64,000 nt of DNA from an uncultured Prevotella sp. (lineage in GTDB: Bacteria > Bacteroidota > Bacteroidia > Bacteroidales > Bacteroidaceae): positions 1 through 64,000 of the forward strand of contig ONAR01000019.1 in NCBI GenBank assembly GCA_900315835.1, written 5' to 3'. The position numbers were made by a program, and so were the translations under genes. How positions within the stretch are numbered: position 1 is the stretch's first letter; every line of letters begins with the position of its first letter. The notes beneath the pieces were generated by a model, which was given only the letters and a program-made list of their open reading frames with translations, did no database searches and had not been told where the DNA came from. Of this stretch, positions 11,256 through 19,599 are shown one piece after another.

Positions 11256-11550
11256 CTTTATATCTTTCTGCAAGGATAGGCTTACAATATGCGGTAAGGA
11301 GTCTACTGATAAACTCTGCTTTCTGTTCTAATACGTCATGAGTCTGTACGTTAATATATCCCAAGTCCTTAGCGAGAATGATGTAATATCTGCATTCTTC
11401 AAGACTTCCTTGGGCAATATTCATGAACTTCAGTTTGTCAGCCTTCCCCATCTTGCGATAACCTTCAGCAATGTTCGCAGGGACAGAGACGGCAGCCCGC
11501 AGGAATTGTGATGTCAGCGCATACCTCTCCCAATCCGGAAGTCCAGTCAT
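11242..11550 (-). CDS. Truncated four-helix-bundle protein (23S rRNA intervening-sequence protein family)
   Basis: Predicted 102 residues. The family core is clear: YALTSQFLRAAVSVPANIAE, then SLEECRYYIILAKDLGY and a final helix. Full members have about 115-125 residues and begin with a helix containing a W-x-x-A segment. Here that first helix is missing, and the start MTGLPDW is encoded by the fixed end of a family B repeat (GTAATGACTGG). It may be a decayed gene kept open by the repeat's ATG, or a shortened functional protein. Function of solo members of this family is not established. A second, complete member lies at 17945-18310. Confidence 0.65.
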   Translation of the reverse strand: MTGLPDWERYALTSQFLRAAVSVPANIAEGYRKMGKADKLKFMNIAQGSLEECRYYIILAKDLGYINVQTHDVLEQKAEFISRLLTAYCKPILAERYKDDVK

Positions 11551-11925
11551 TACAGTGATGTTAACGAAAATCGTTTTTGGAAGTTCAGCTTTGGGAAGGA
11601 CAGAAGGACGGCTTTGGGAAGGACAGAAGTCCGGAAGTCCGGAAGTCCAGTCATTACAGTGATGTTAACGAAAATCGTTTTTGGAAGTTCAGCTTTGGGA
11701 AGGACAGAAGGACGGCTTTGGGAAGTCCGGAAGTCCAGAAGTCCGGTCATTACAATAATCAGTCGATTGTCGCGATAGAAACCGACGGTCAGCAACCGGT
11801 ATCAACAGCCATTTGACTGGACTTCTGGACTTCCGACTTCTGGACTTCTTAGCTCATCTTCTGGACTTCCGACTTCTGGACTTCTTAGCTCATCTTCTGG
11901 ACTTCTTAGCTTTACTTCTTACCCT
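11531..11925. repeat. Family B repeat cluster with a 104-bp direct duplication
   Basis: This stretch between the four-helix-bundle gene and purL has no credible gene. It holds GAAGTCC-type arrays in both orientations. A 104-bp unit starting at 11537 is repeated from 11641, including GTGATGTTAACGAAAATCG. Arrays end in CAGTCATTAC or CGGTCATTAC. The last array, from 11816, runs as GGACTTC units up to the purL stop. Confidence 0.8.
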
Positions 11926-14900
11926 TCCGTCTTCTCTATCCACCGCCGTGCATTGACGAAGGCCTCTATCCAGGGCGTGACGTCGTCGTTGCGGCGGTCA
12001 GCGGGATACCAGGCATTCTGCCAGGGGAAGATGGCGCGCTCGGGGTGCGGCATCATAGCGAGATGACGACCGTCGGCCGAGCAGATGCCGGCGACGTTGT
12101 AAGCCGAACCGTTGGGGTTGCCGGGGTATTCGGCGTAGTTGTATTTCGCCACGATGTTGTAGTGGTCCTCGGGCTCGGGCAGGTAGAAGCGACCCTCGCC
12201 GTGTGCTACCCAGATGCCGAGCTTGTCGCCGCTCAGTGAACCGAGCATCACGCTGTTGTTCTGAGGGATGGAGAGACCGAGAAAAGCACTCTCGAACTTC
12301 TGACTGACGTTGTGCACGAGGTGGGCGCGGTGCTTATGCTCCGGGTTGATGAGGTTGAGCTCCACCATGAGCTGACAGCCGTTGCAGATGCCGAGCGACA
12401 GCGTGTCCTTGCGGGCATAGAACTTGTCGAGGGCTTCCTTCGCCTTCGGGTTGTAGAGGAAGGCACCGGCCCAGCCCTTGGCCGAACCCAGCACGTCGCT
12501 GTTGGAGAAGCCACCGCAGAACACTATCATGTTAACCTCTTCGAGCGTCTCACGACCGCTGATGAGGTCGGTCATCATCACGTCCTTCACCTCGAAGCCG
12601 GCGAGCCACAGCGTGTAGGCCATCTCACGGTCGCCGTTGGTACCCTTTTCGCGGATGATGGCGGCCACAGGTACCTTACCCTCAGCCTGTGCGGCGGGAT
12701 TCTTCCAACGGTCGGGGTTGAGGCCCAACGAGGCGAACGTACCCTTGAAGTTGGGATTGAACTTCATCTCGAGCGGTTGCTTCTTATAGTTGTGCCAACG
12801 CTTGCGCGCCATGTCGTTCATGCTCTGATGCTCGTCGAGGAGGTAAGACGTGTGGTACCACGTGTCGCGCAGGGCGTCGATGTCGAAGGCGTGCTCCCAA
12901 CCGTCCTTCACCACCACGACCTGACGGTTGTCGGGCGTAGGATAGGCAATCTTTGCGAAGCCGATGCCATTGTCCTCGAGGTATTCCTTCAGCTCACGCT
13001 TGTGGGTATCGGAGACCTGGATGACGACACCCGGGTTCTCGGCAAAGAGCATCTTCACAATGTCGGAGTTATCTTGAAGTCCTGAAGACTGAAGTCCTGA
13101 AGTCCGGTCAAGTCCAGAAGACTGAAGTCCAGAAGTCCGGTCAAATGTCTCTTGGTTGTTGCTGGTATTCGTTTTTGTAATGACTGGACTTCCGACTTCC
13201 GGACTTCCGGACTTCTTACCCGTGCAAATGTCGTGCAAGTTGACATGCAGACCACCCTCGGTGTTGGCGAACGTCATCTCAAGCAGTGTGGTGATGAGAC
13301 CACCAGCCGAGATGTCGTGACCAGCCATCACCCATCCCTTCTTGATGAGGGTCTGAATGGCGTTGAAACAGTCGGCGAAATACTCGGCGTTCTTCACCGT
13401 CGGTACATCCGAACCGATGCGGCCCAATGTCTGGGCGAAGGCGGAACCGCCGAGGCGCTGCTCGTCGAAGCTGAAGTCAATATAATATAAGGAGGAGTTC
13501 TTATCGTTGACGACGACCGGCGACACCACCTTGCGCACGTCGGACACCTCGGCGCCGGCCGTGACGATGACCGTACCCGGGGCGATGATCTTCTTGCCGT
13601 CGGGATACTGCTGCGACAGCGAGAGCGAGTCCTTACCCGTCGGCACGTTCAGGCCCAGCTCACAGCAGAAGTCGCTCAGTGCCTGCACGGCGTCGTAGAG
13701 CCGGGCGTCCTCACCCTTCTGCGAGCGACAGGGCCACATCCAGTTGGCTGAGAGGTTGAGGTTCTGCACCTCGCTGGGGTTGTCCTTGTCCGTTGCCACC
13801 GGTGCCCAGACGATGTTCGTCAGACTCTCGGCCACCGACAGCACGCTGCCAGCGGCGGGATTGGCCATACCGGCCTGCGGCGCATGACCGAGGGCGGTGG
13901 CGATGCCGGCCTTGCCGCGATAGTCGAGGGCGACAACGCCGCAGTCGGACAGCGGCAACTGGATGACGCCCTGCGTCTGCTGGCGGGCAATCTTACCCGT
14001 CACCGAGCGGTCAACCTTATTGGTTAACCAGTCCTTGCAGGCCACAGCCTCGAGCTGCAGCACATTGCTCAGGTACTCGTCAATCTTATCTGCCGTATAC
14101 GTCACATCCTCATAGTGGTGCACCACCGTCTCGTCGCGCATCACGGTCTTCGGCGAATGACCGAACATCTGCGCCACATCGAGGTCGAAGGGCTTCTTGC
14201 CGTCGCCCTGAACGAAGCTGAAGTGGGCGTCGCCTGTGGTGTGACCGACAACATAGAACGGTGCGCGCTCGCGGGCTGCAATCTTCTCCACGCGGTCGAG
14301 GTGCTTCTCGTCGATGAGCAGACCCATGCGCTCCTGACTCTCGTTGGCGATAATCTCCTTGGCCGAGAGCGTCTTGTCGCCGATAGGCAGTTTGGTCATG
14401 TCAATCTCACCACCGCAGTCCTCGACCAACTCAGACAGGCAGTTGAGGTGACCGGCCGAACCGTGGTCGTGGATGGACACGACGGGGTTGCTGTAGGCCT
14501 CGACCAGTGCGCGCACGAGATTGTAGGCGCGCTTCTGCATCTCAGGGTTGGCGCGCTGCACGGCGTTGAGCTCCACAGCCGTACCGTAGCGGCCGGTGTC
14601 GACCGATGACACCGAACCGCCACCGAGACCGATGCGGTAGTTGTCGCCACCGACGACGACGATGTCGTTGCCGGGCTGCGGTTCCTTCTTCAGGCAGTCG
14701 CGTTTCTTGCCATAACCCACACCACCGGCGAGCATGATGACCTTATCGTAGGCATAGACCTCACCGGCCTGCTCACCATCAACCGGCTTGCCGTCGGTGG
14801 TAAGCGTGCTGTCGCCATTGCCGCTCTCGTATTCAAAGGTCAGCACCGAACCAGTGATCAGCGGCTGGCCGAACTTATTACCGAAGTCACTCGCACCATT

Positions 14901-15866
14901 AGATGCCTTGATAAGAATCTCCTCAGGACTCTGATAGAGCCAGGGGCGCGCCGTGATGCGCTGTTCCCAGGGGCGGTCGCCGAGGCGCGGATAAGCGGTC
15001 ATATACACGGCGGTGCCGGCAATGGGCCACGAGCCCGTGCCACCGCCCATACGGTCGCGGATTTCTCCGCCCGTACCCGTGGCGGCACCGTTGAAAGGCT
15101 CCACCGTGGTGGGGAAGTTGTGGGTTTCGGCCTTCAGCGAGATGACGCTCTCGATGGGCTTCACCTTGAAGAAGTCGGACGTGGTCTGGTCCTCGGGAGC
15201 AAACTGCTCCACCATCGGACCCTGCGCAAAGGCAACATTATCCTTGTAGGCAGAGAGTATCTTTCCCGGATGCTCCTTGGTGGTTTTCTTGATAAGGGCA
15301 AAGAGGCTTGACGGACGCTCCTCACCGTCGATGATAAACGTTCCGCCGAATATCTTGTGGCGGCAGTGCTCGGAGTTGATCTGCGCAAAACCGAAGATCT
15401 CACTGTCGGTGAGCGGTCGTCCGTTCTCTTTCTCAATCTTATGGAGGTAGGCTATTTCCTCAGGACTCAGGGCGAGGCCCTCTTCCTCGTTGTACTGCTC
15501 GATATTGTCCACGTATTTGATGGGCTCGGGCTGATGGTCAACGGTGAAGACCGTCTGGTCGAGACCGTCGTACATGCGCTGGAGCATGCGGTCGTGAGAA
15601 GCGTTCTCATTGGTCACGGGGAAGAACTCCTCTATACGCGAAATGCCGCTGAGACTCATGTTCTGCGTGATCTCAACGGCATTCGTACTCCAAGGCGTAA
15701 TCATCTCTCGGCGCGGGCCGACAAAGTAACCCGTCAGCTGCTCGGCGTCGAGCAACGTGGCGTCGCCATACAACCAGCAGAGGGCCTGCGTCTCGGCTGC
15801 GCTGGGTTGATGGTCAATCTCAGTGGCAATGATGTTCTCCTTGGGAGTCTTGAAGAAAAGAATCAT
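11919..15866 (-). CDS. purL: Phosphoribosylformylglycinamidine synthase (FGAM synthetase), long form
   Basis: Predicted 1315-residue enzyme of purine synthesis, converting FGAR and glutamine to FGAM. The start MILFFKTPKENIIA matches the usual family start. Synthetase motifs such as NSEHCRHKIFGG and SLKAETHNFPTTVEPFNGAATG are present, and the C-terminal glutaminase has its Cys in LGICNGCQLMVEL, with HGEGRF and MMPHPERAIFP. Residues about 883-932 are foreign to the family: they lie between HVNLHDICTGK and DIVKMLFAENPG and are encoded by inverted family B repeats (SGLQSSGL-type peptide). The frame is preserved, so the protein may tolerate a surface loop. A TAACTTTG element lies on the minus strand at 15904-15911. 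Confidence 0.95.
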   Translation of the reverse strand: MILFFKTPKENIIATEIDHQPSAAETQALCWLYGDATLLDAEQLTGYFVGPRREMITPWSTNAVEITQNMSLSGISRIEEFFPVTNENASHDRMLQRMYDGLDQTVFTVDHQPEPIKYVDNIEQYNEEEGLALSPEEIAYLHKIEKENGRPLTDSEIFGFAQINSEHCRHKIFGGTFIIDGEERPSSLFALIKKTTKEHPGKILSAYKDNVAFAQGPMVEQFAPEDQTTSDFFKVKPIESVISLKAETHNFPTTVEPFNGAATGTGGEIRDRMGGGTGSWPIAGTAVYMTAYPRLGDRPWEQRITARPWLYQSPEEILIKASNGASDFGNKFGQPLITGSVLTFEYESGNGDSTLTTDGKPVDGEQAGEVYAYDKVIMLAGGVGYGKKRDCLKKEPQPGNDIVVVGGDNYRIGLGGGSVSSVDTGRYGTAVELNAVQRANPEMQKRAYNLVRALVEAYSNPVVSIHDHGSAGHLNCLSELVEDCGGEIDMTKLPIGDKTLSAKEIIANESQERMGLLIDEKHLDRVEKIAARERAPFYVVGHTTGDAHFSFVQGDGKKPFDLDVAQMFGHSPKTVMRDETVVHHYEDVTYTADKIDEYLSNVLQLEAVACKDWLTNKVDRSVTGKIARQQTQGVIQLPLSDCGVVALDYRGKAGIATALGHAPQAGMANPAAGSVLSVAESLTNIVWAPVATDKDNPSEVQNLNLSANWMWPCRSQKGEDARLYDAVQALSDFCCELGLNVPTGKDSLSLSQQYPDGKKIIAPGTVIVTAGAEVSDVRKVVSPVVVNDKNSSLYYIDFSFDEQRLGGSAFAQTLGRIGSDVPTVKNAEYFADCFNAIQTLIKKGWVMAGHDISAGGLITTLLEMTFANTEGGLHVNLHDICTGKKSGSPEVGSPVITKTNTSNNQETFDRTSGLQSSGLDRTSGLQSSGLQDNSDIVKMLFAENPGVVIQVSDTHKRELKEYLEDNGIGFAKIAYPTPDNRQVVVVKDGWEHAFDIDALRDTWYHTSYLLDEHQSMNDMARKRWHNYKKQPLEMKFNPNFKGTFASLGLNPDRWKNPAAQAEGKVPVAAIIREKGTNGDREMAYTLWLAGFEVKDVMMTDLISGRETLEEVNMIVFCGGFSNSDVLGSAKGWAGAFLYNPKAKEALDKFYARKDTLSLGICNGCQLMVELNLINPEHKHRAHLVHNVSQKFESAFLGLSIPQNNSVMLGSLSGDKLGIWVAHGEGRFYLPEPEDHYNIVAKYNYAEYPGNPNGSAYNVAGICSADGRHLAMMPHPERAIFPWQNAWYPADRRNDDVTPWIEAFVNARRWIEKTEG
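13072..13218. repeat. Inverted pair of family B repeats inside purL
   Basis: A forward array (about 13075-13143, GAAGTCC units) and a reverse array (13177-13218, beginning with the fixed end GTAATGACTGGAC) flank a 33-bp unique segment. The insertion is in frame and replaces what is normally a short linker. Confidence 0.85.
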
Positions 15867-15903
15867 AATCGGTGCAATTATAAAGATGTGATTATTACAA
15901 TTG

Positions 15904-15911
15904 CAAAGTTA
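15904..15911 (-). promoter_or_regulatory. Putative purL -7 promoter element
   Basis: TAACTTTG on the minus strand, 37 bases before the purL start, matches TAnnTTTG. No convincing -33 element was found. Confidence 0.5.
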
Positions 15912-16083
15912 ATAAGATTTTAATGAACAGCGCGCGAAAAGGCATAAAAATTATAAGGCAAGGGCAACAAGGCCGAACAGGCATTCACCCTTGGTGGCAG
16001 TGTAGTGGCCACCAAACCATCCCGGCCCATGTCACACAGCGATATGAACGAAACGACACCGCGATAAGGCCACAGCTGACAAG

Positions 16084-16175
16084 CCCTGTAGTTTATAACC
16101 AAAACCAAGTAAACCCTTTGTGCCAGCGTCAAAGGGTTTCCTTGGTTTTGGTTATAAGACTAAAAAACCACAGGG
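16084..16175. repeat. Long imperfect palindrome between purL and the MFS gene
   Basis: Arms AACCAAAACCAAG-AAACCCTTTG and their complement pair over about 24 bases with one mismatch and extend outwards to CCCTGT/ACAGGG. The loop is TGCCAGCGT. A related half-element with CCCGACAAACCCTGT and TTTGTGCCAGCGTC lies at 20026-20064, and a shorter relative at 29163-29183. The 459-bp gap 15867-16325 otherwise holds only the repeat at 16234-16295 and the purL promoter region. Confidence 0.7.
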
Positions 16176-16233
16176 TTTATCGGGTGTGTCCTATTTTCCT
16201 TTACCTTTATCTCAAGTAAGCGTTCCGCCAAAC

Positions 16234-16295
16234 TGTGACGACCGTCACAGTTAAGTGAAACGACTGCCACAGTCAAGTGAAACGACCGCCACACC
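16234..16295. repeat. Short tandem repeat (AAACGACCGCCACAG-type, three units)
   Basis: Three imperfect units of about 22 bp with a CGACCGTCACAG / CGACTGCCACAG / CGACCGCCACAC core, just downstream of the MFS gene stop. No function is evident. Confidence 0.6.
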
Positions 16296-16325
16296 TTGGC
16301 ATCAAAGCGGCAGGACACCGCCGCC

Positions 16326-17672
16326 CTATTTATTATCCTCCTTAGAAGCGGCTGAGGGGAGACTCTTTATGGCCTTCACCGACAGGGCTCCGAGGATGAG
16401 CAGCACAGCGGCGACGAACATCATGTTGTACTGATGCTCACCGACCATCATCAGGAAGAAGCCGCCGGTGAGACCGGCTATAATCTGCGGCAAGCAGATG
16501 GAGCAGTTGAACAGTCCGAGATAAGTGCCCATATGGGGACGGCCTTCAAGCGCATTGGTGACAATGGTGAACGGCAGGGCAAGCATGGCGGCCCAGGCGC
16601 AACCGACGAGGGCGAAGGGAAGGAACAGCGACCACTTGTCGGGCATAAACGGTACCAGGGCGAAACCGATGCCACCGATGACCAGACTGATGGAATAGGC
16701 GGCCTTCAAACCGAAGCGATGCTCAAGACCGGGCAGTACCATGGCCCACAGCACACTCGCCACCGACTGAACGGCAAAGACGATACCCACCCAGTCGCCG
16801 GCAGCCTGAAATGCAGTCGACTTCGCGTCGGTGGTGCCCCAGACGGTGTCGGCGATGGCACCCGTGGTGTAGTTCCACATAAACAGGAACGCGAACCAGC
16901 AGAAGAACTGCACCAGTGCCACGCGCCAGTAGTTGGCCGGAGCGTCGCGCAATAGCTGGATAAGGTTGACGTGGTCTTCCTTCTCCTCCGTCGTGCCGTG
17001 ATATTCAGCATATTCCTTCGGCGGCATCTCCCTGACATTAAGACAGGTATAGACCACACAAACAATAAGGATGATAGCGCCCACATAGAACGCCACTTTT
17101 AAAGAAGTGGGCACGCCGTGGCTGGCATCGGTGCTCAGACCGATATACGACATGAGGAACGGCAGCGAGAAGCCCACCACCTGACCGAGGTTGCACAGGA
17201 AGCTCTGAATGGCATAGGCCAGGCCTTTCTGCTTTTCGTTAACTACGTCGCCAACCATCATCTTGAACGGCTGCATGGCCATGTTGAGCGAGGTGTCGAG
17301 AAACATCAGGATGACGGCGCCTAACGTCATGGCCACCCAAAACGTGTCGCTCAGACTGCCGGCATTGGGCAGCAGCGTCATCACGATGACGGCGATGACG
17401 GCACCGACAATAAGATAAGGAATGCGGCGGCCGAAACGGCACCACGTACGGTCGCTGAGCATGCCGACGATGGGCTGCACAATCATGCCCATCAGCGGCG
17501 GCAGTACCCAGAAGAAGCTCAGGCTCTTCGGGTCGGCGCCCATCGTGGCGAAGATACGGGAGATATTGCTGCTCTGCAGTGCATAAGCAATCTGCACACC
17601 AAAGAAGCCAAAGCTGAGGTTGAACAACGCCAGCCGGCTCAAATCAGGTTTCTGTTTTAATTTGTAATTCAT
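16326..17672 (-). CDS. MFS sugar transporter (SLC45/GPH-like maltose carrier)
   Basis: Predicted 448-residue inner-membrane carrier with about twelve hydrophobic segments. The start at 17672 (MNYKLKQKPDLSRLALFNLS) is chosen over an in-frame TTG nine bases upstream. MLSDRTWCRFGRRIPYLI matches the loop 2-3 signature of SLC45/GPH-type sugar symporters, and NLSFGFFGVQ fits the first helix. It lies downstream of the LacI gene in the same direction within a starch locus, so import of maltose or short maltodextrins from the periplasm is the likely role. The substrate is inferred from context. A four-helix-bundle gene and repeats separate it from lacI. Confidence 0.85.
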   Translation of the reverse strand: MNYKLKQKPDLSRLALFNLSFGFFGVQIAYALQSSNISRIFATMGADPKSLSFFWVLPPLMGMIVQPIVGMLSDRTWCRFGRRIPYLIVGAVIAVIVMTLLPNAGSLSDTFWVAMTLGAVILMFLDTSLNMAMQPFKMMVGDVVNEKQKGLAYAIQSFLCNLGQVVGFSLPFLMSYIGLSTDASHGVPTSLKVAFYVGAIILIVCVVYTCLNVREMPPKEYAEYHGTTEEKEDHVNLIQLLRDAPANYWRVALVQFFCWFAFLFMWNYTTGAIADTVWGTTDAKSTAFQAAGDWVGIVFAVQSVASVLWAMVLPGLEHRFGLKAAYSISLVIGGIGFALVPFMPDKWSLFLPFALVGCAWAAMLALPFTIVTNALEGRPHMGTYLGLFNCSICLPQIIAGLTGGFFLMMVGEHQYNMMFVAAVLLILGALSVKAIKSLPSAASKEDNK

Positions 17673-17688
17673 AATGAACAATTATTAT

Positions 17689-17956
17689 AATGCATAATGC
17701 ATAATGCATAATGCATAATTAAAAGGGTTATTGATAATGCAATGAGATTAACTTTCGTTTCTTTCATGCTCTTTTATGATCTTTTATGTCTTCATTCATC
17801 CACCCCCCCCAATTATGCATTATGCATTATGCATTATGCATTATTGAAAGGGTTATTGATAATGCAATGAGATTAACTTTCGTCTCTTTCATGCTCTTTC
17901 AAGTTTTCATTTCATTCAACTAATTATGCATTATGCATTATGCATTATGCATTATG
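17689..17956. repeat. ATTATGC heptamer arrays with two copies of a four-helix-bundle gene head
   Basis: Three arrays of the 7-bp unit ATTATGC (17689-17720, 17811-17844, 17924-17956) separate two near-identical blocks. Read on the minus strand, each block has ATG at 17767 or 17892 followed by codons for MKETKVNLIALSIT, similar to the start MKETKDNIIAS of the complete gene at 18310. They look like remnants of that gene's 5' end, each running into heptamer repeats. Confidence 0.75.
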
Positions 17957-18310
17957 TAGGGCTGATGATTTGAGAATGGATGTAAGGAGGCGGATGAGTT
18001 CCACACAGTCATTGAGAAGACTTGTGGCAGCGGACTCTGAAATGTAACCGGTTTCCTTCAAAAGTTCCAACCAGTATTCCGTTTCGCTGGCCTCTTTGAG
18101 AGATATGCTCATCTTTGCTCTAAAATCAGCTTTAGACTGACCTCTGATTGCTTCTTTCACATTTGCTCCTATACTTGTTCCACTTCTAAATACCTGCTTC
18201 GACATACAGTATTCCTTTTTCTCTTCCTGCAGGTATTTATACAGCTTGACCATCCTTATTGCGAAGCTCATGCTCTTACTTGCGATGATGTTGTCTTTCG
18301 TCTCTTTCAT
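17945..18310 (-). CDS. Four-helix-bundle protein (23S rRNA intervening-sequence protein family)
   Basis: Predicted 121 residues with the family features SFAIRMVKLYKYLQEEK, QVFRSGTSIGANVKEA, then SISLKEASETEYWLELLKE and a last helix ending IRLLTSILKSS. Known members occur inside 23S rRNA intervening sequences, and the related Avd protein serves diversity-generating retroelements; solo genes have no proven role. It is complete, but heptamer repeats abut its stop and a 10-12-bp AAAGAGCATC repeat abuts its start. It sits between lacI and the MFS transporter, probably as an insertion into an older operon. Confidence 0.85.
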   Translation of the reverse strand: MKETKDNIIASKSMSFAIRMVKLYKYLQEEKKEYCMSKQVFRSGTSIGANVKEAIRGQSKADFRAKMSISLKEASETEYWLELLKETGYISESAATSLLNDCVELIRLLTSILKSSALHNA

Positions 18311-18452
18311 GCTCCTTCATGCTCTTTGATGCTCTTTGATGCTCTTTGATGCTCTTTGATGCTCTTTGATGTCTTCATTCATCCACCCCAATTATGCATT
18401 ATGCATTATTCATTATGCATTATGCATTATGCATTATGCATTATGCATTATA
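18306..18452. repeat. AAAGAGCATC and ATTATGC repeats upstream of the four-helix-bundle gene
   Basis: On the minus strand an ATTATGC heptamer array (18391-18449) is followed by CCACCC, then five or more units of CATCAAAGAG directly before the ATG at 18310. This fills the spacer between the lacI stop and the gene. Confidence 0.8.
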
Positions 18453-18454
18453 AA

Positions 18455-19480
18455 TTATCTTGTTGTTCCTCGGATGATGAGGCGTGTGCGCACGACGCGT
18501 TTCTCCACTTTATCGCGCGGTATCTCGCCCTCAATCTTCGAGATGAGGATGTTGGCGGCCTCCTCGCCCACCCTCACGCCGCGCTGCTCGACGGTGGTAA
18601 GCATCGGGTCGCAGGCCACGGCACGCTGTCCGTTGGTGAAGCCGCAGACGGAGATGTCCTGCGGCACGCGGAAGCCCATGCGCTTGGCGGTGTAGAGGAT
18701 GCCGATGGCCGTGTCGTCGTTGACGGCAAAGAACGCGTCCGGCACCTCGTCCTGCGAGAGCACCTCCGGCGTGATCGACTCCGCGTCGGTGCGGTTGTCG
18801 CAGATACGGAAGAAGCGCTCTTCGGGTTTCAGTCCCACGCGCAGCAGGGCGTCGCGGTAACCGTTGTAGCGGTTCTTCGAGATCTCCATCGTCATCGGCG
18901 AACCGTAGAACGCGATGCGGCGGCACCCGGTATCGATGAGGTGCGACACAGCATTGAAGGCACCCTGATAGTCGTCGACCACCACGCGGTCGCAGTTGAT
19001 GCCGGTACAGATGCGGTCGTAGAAAACCAATGGCAGACCGTGGGCTATGAGCGATTGGAAATGGTCGTAGCTCATGGTGTTCTTGGCCTGAGAGACGATG
19101 ACGCCGCAGACCTTGTTCTCAAAGAAACGCTTGCAGAGCTGGTCCTCACGCTCAAACTCGTCGAGGCTCTCGCCCACCATAATCATATAGCCGCGCGACA
19201 TGGCCTCCTGGTCGATGCCGTGCAGCACCGAGGAGAAATAGAAATGCTCATACTGCGGCACGATGACACCGATGATCTTGGTCGGCCTCGTGCGACTGTT
19301 GCGCAGGTTCTCGGCAAGGATATTGGGGAAATAATTATGCTCGCCCGCATATTGCTTTATCTTCTCGCGCAGGTCGGCACTGATGCGCGGACTGTCCTTC
19401 AGGGCCCGCGACACCGTGGCCACCGAGACGCCCAGCGCCTCGGCGATATTCTTCATTGTGATGGGTACGTTCTCTGCCAT
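18455..19480 (-). CDS. LacI-family transcriptional regulator, probable starch/maltose repressor
   Basis: Predicted 341 residues. The start at 19480 (MAENVPITMKNIAEALGVSV) places the helix-turn-helix (IAEALGVSVATVSRALKDS) near residues 12-30. The hinge helix is in PNILAENLRNSRT. A periplasmic-binding-protein-like effector domain follows (KIIGVIVPQYEHFYFSSVL to the C-terminal KVEKRVVRTRLIIRG). Its position between the MFS sugar carrier and the sus operon, and a shared operator-like motif near four starch promoters including its own, suggest it controls the starch regulon in place of the SusR protein used in Bacteroides. The effector (perhaps maltose) is inferred. Confidence 0.9.
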   Translation of the reverse strand: MAENVPITMKNIAEALGVSVATVSRALKDSPRISADLREKIKQYAGEHNYFPNILAENLRNSRTRPTKIIGVIVPQYEHFYFSSVLHGIDQEAMSRGYMIMVGESLDEFEREDQLCKRFFENKVCGVIVSQAKNTMSYDHFQSLIAHGLPLVFYDRICTGINCDRVVVDDYQGAFNAVSHLIDTGCRRIAFYGSPMTMEISKNRYNGYRDALLRVGLKPEERFFRICDNRTDAESITPEVLSQDEVPDAFFAVNDDTAIGILYTAKRMGFRVPQDISVCGFTNGQRAVACDPMLTTVEQRGVRVGEEAANILISKIEGEIPRDKVEKRVVRTRLIIRGTTR

Positions 19481-19481
19481 A

Positions 19482-19498
19482 GCATGCAATGGTTTTTA
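19482..19498. promoter_or_regulatory. Operator-like sequence in the lacI leader
   Basis: On the minus strand AAAACCATTGCATGC overlaps the bases just before the lacI start and matches one half of the operator TGCAAACCATTGCA at 19582-19595. Its place downstream of the promoter would suit autorepression. Confidence 0.45.
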
Positions 19499-19519
19499 GG
19501 CAATTGTAATTGCTATGTG

Positions 19520-19527
19520 CAAAAGTA
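19520..19527 (-). promoter_or_regulatory. Putative lacI -7 promoter element
   Basis: TACTTTTG on the minus strand, about 40 bases before the lacI start, matches TAnnTTTG exactly. Confidence 0.6.
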
Positions 19528-19568
19528 GGGAAAAAACATCACTCCGCCCCTTGTTGCGCAGGATAAAA

Positions 19569-19595
19569 TTGATATAAGTCATGCAAACCATTGCA
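19569..19595. promoter_or_regulatory. TTGAT-N4-GTCAT box abutting a LacI-type operator, upstream of lacI
   Basis: TTGATATAAGTCAT (19569-19582) runs directly into TGCAAACCATTGCA (19582-19595), whose TGCAA and TTGCA arms are perfectly inverted. Both motifs recur before malQ, susC and the amylase gene. Confidence 0.6.
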
Positions 19596-19599
19596 CAGG

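Noticed and set aside
15920..16132. Open frame of 70 codons between purL and the MFS gene
   Set aside because: Overlaps the long palindrome and purL promoter region, and has no family resemblance.
17689..18452. Small proteins encoded by ATTATGC arrays (ALCIMHY-type peptides)
   Set aside because: The frame is open on both strands only because a heptamer repeat lacks stops; composition is purely repetitive.
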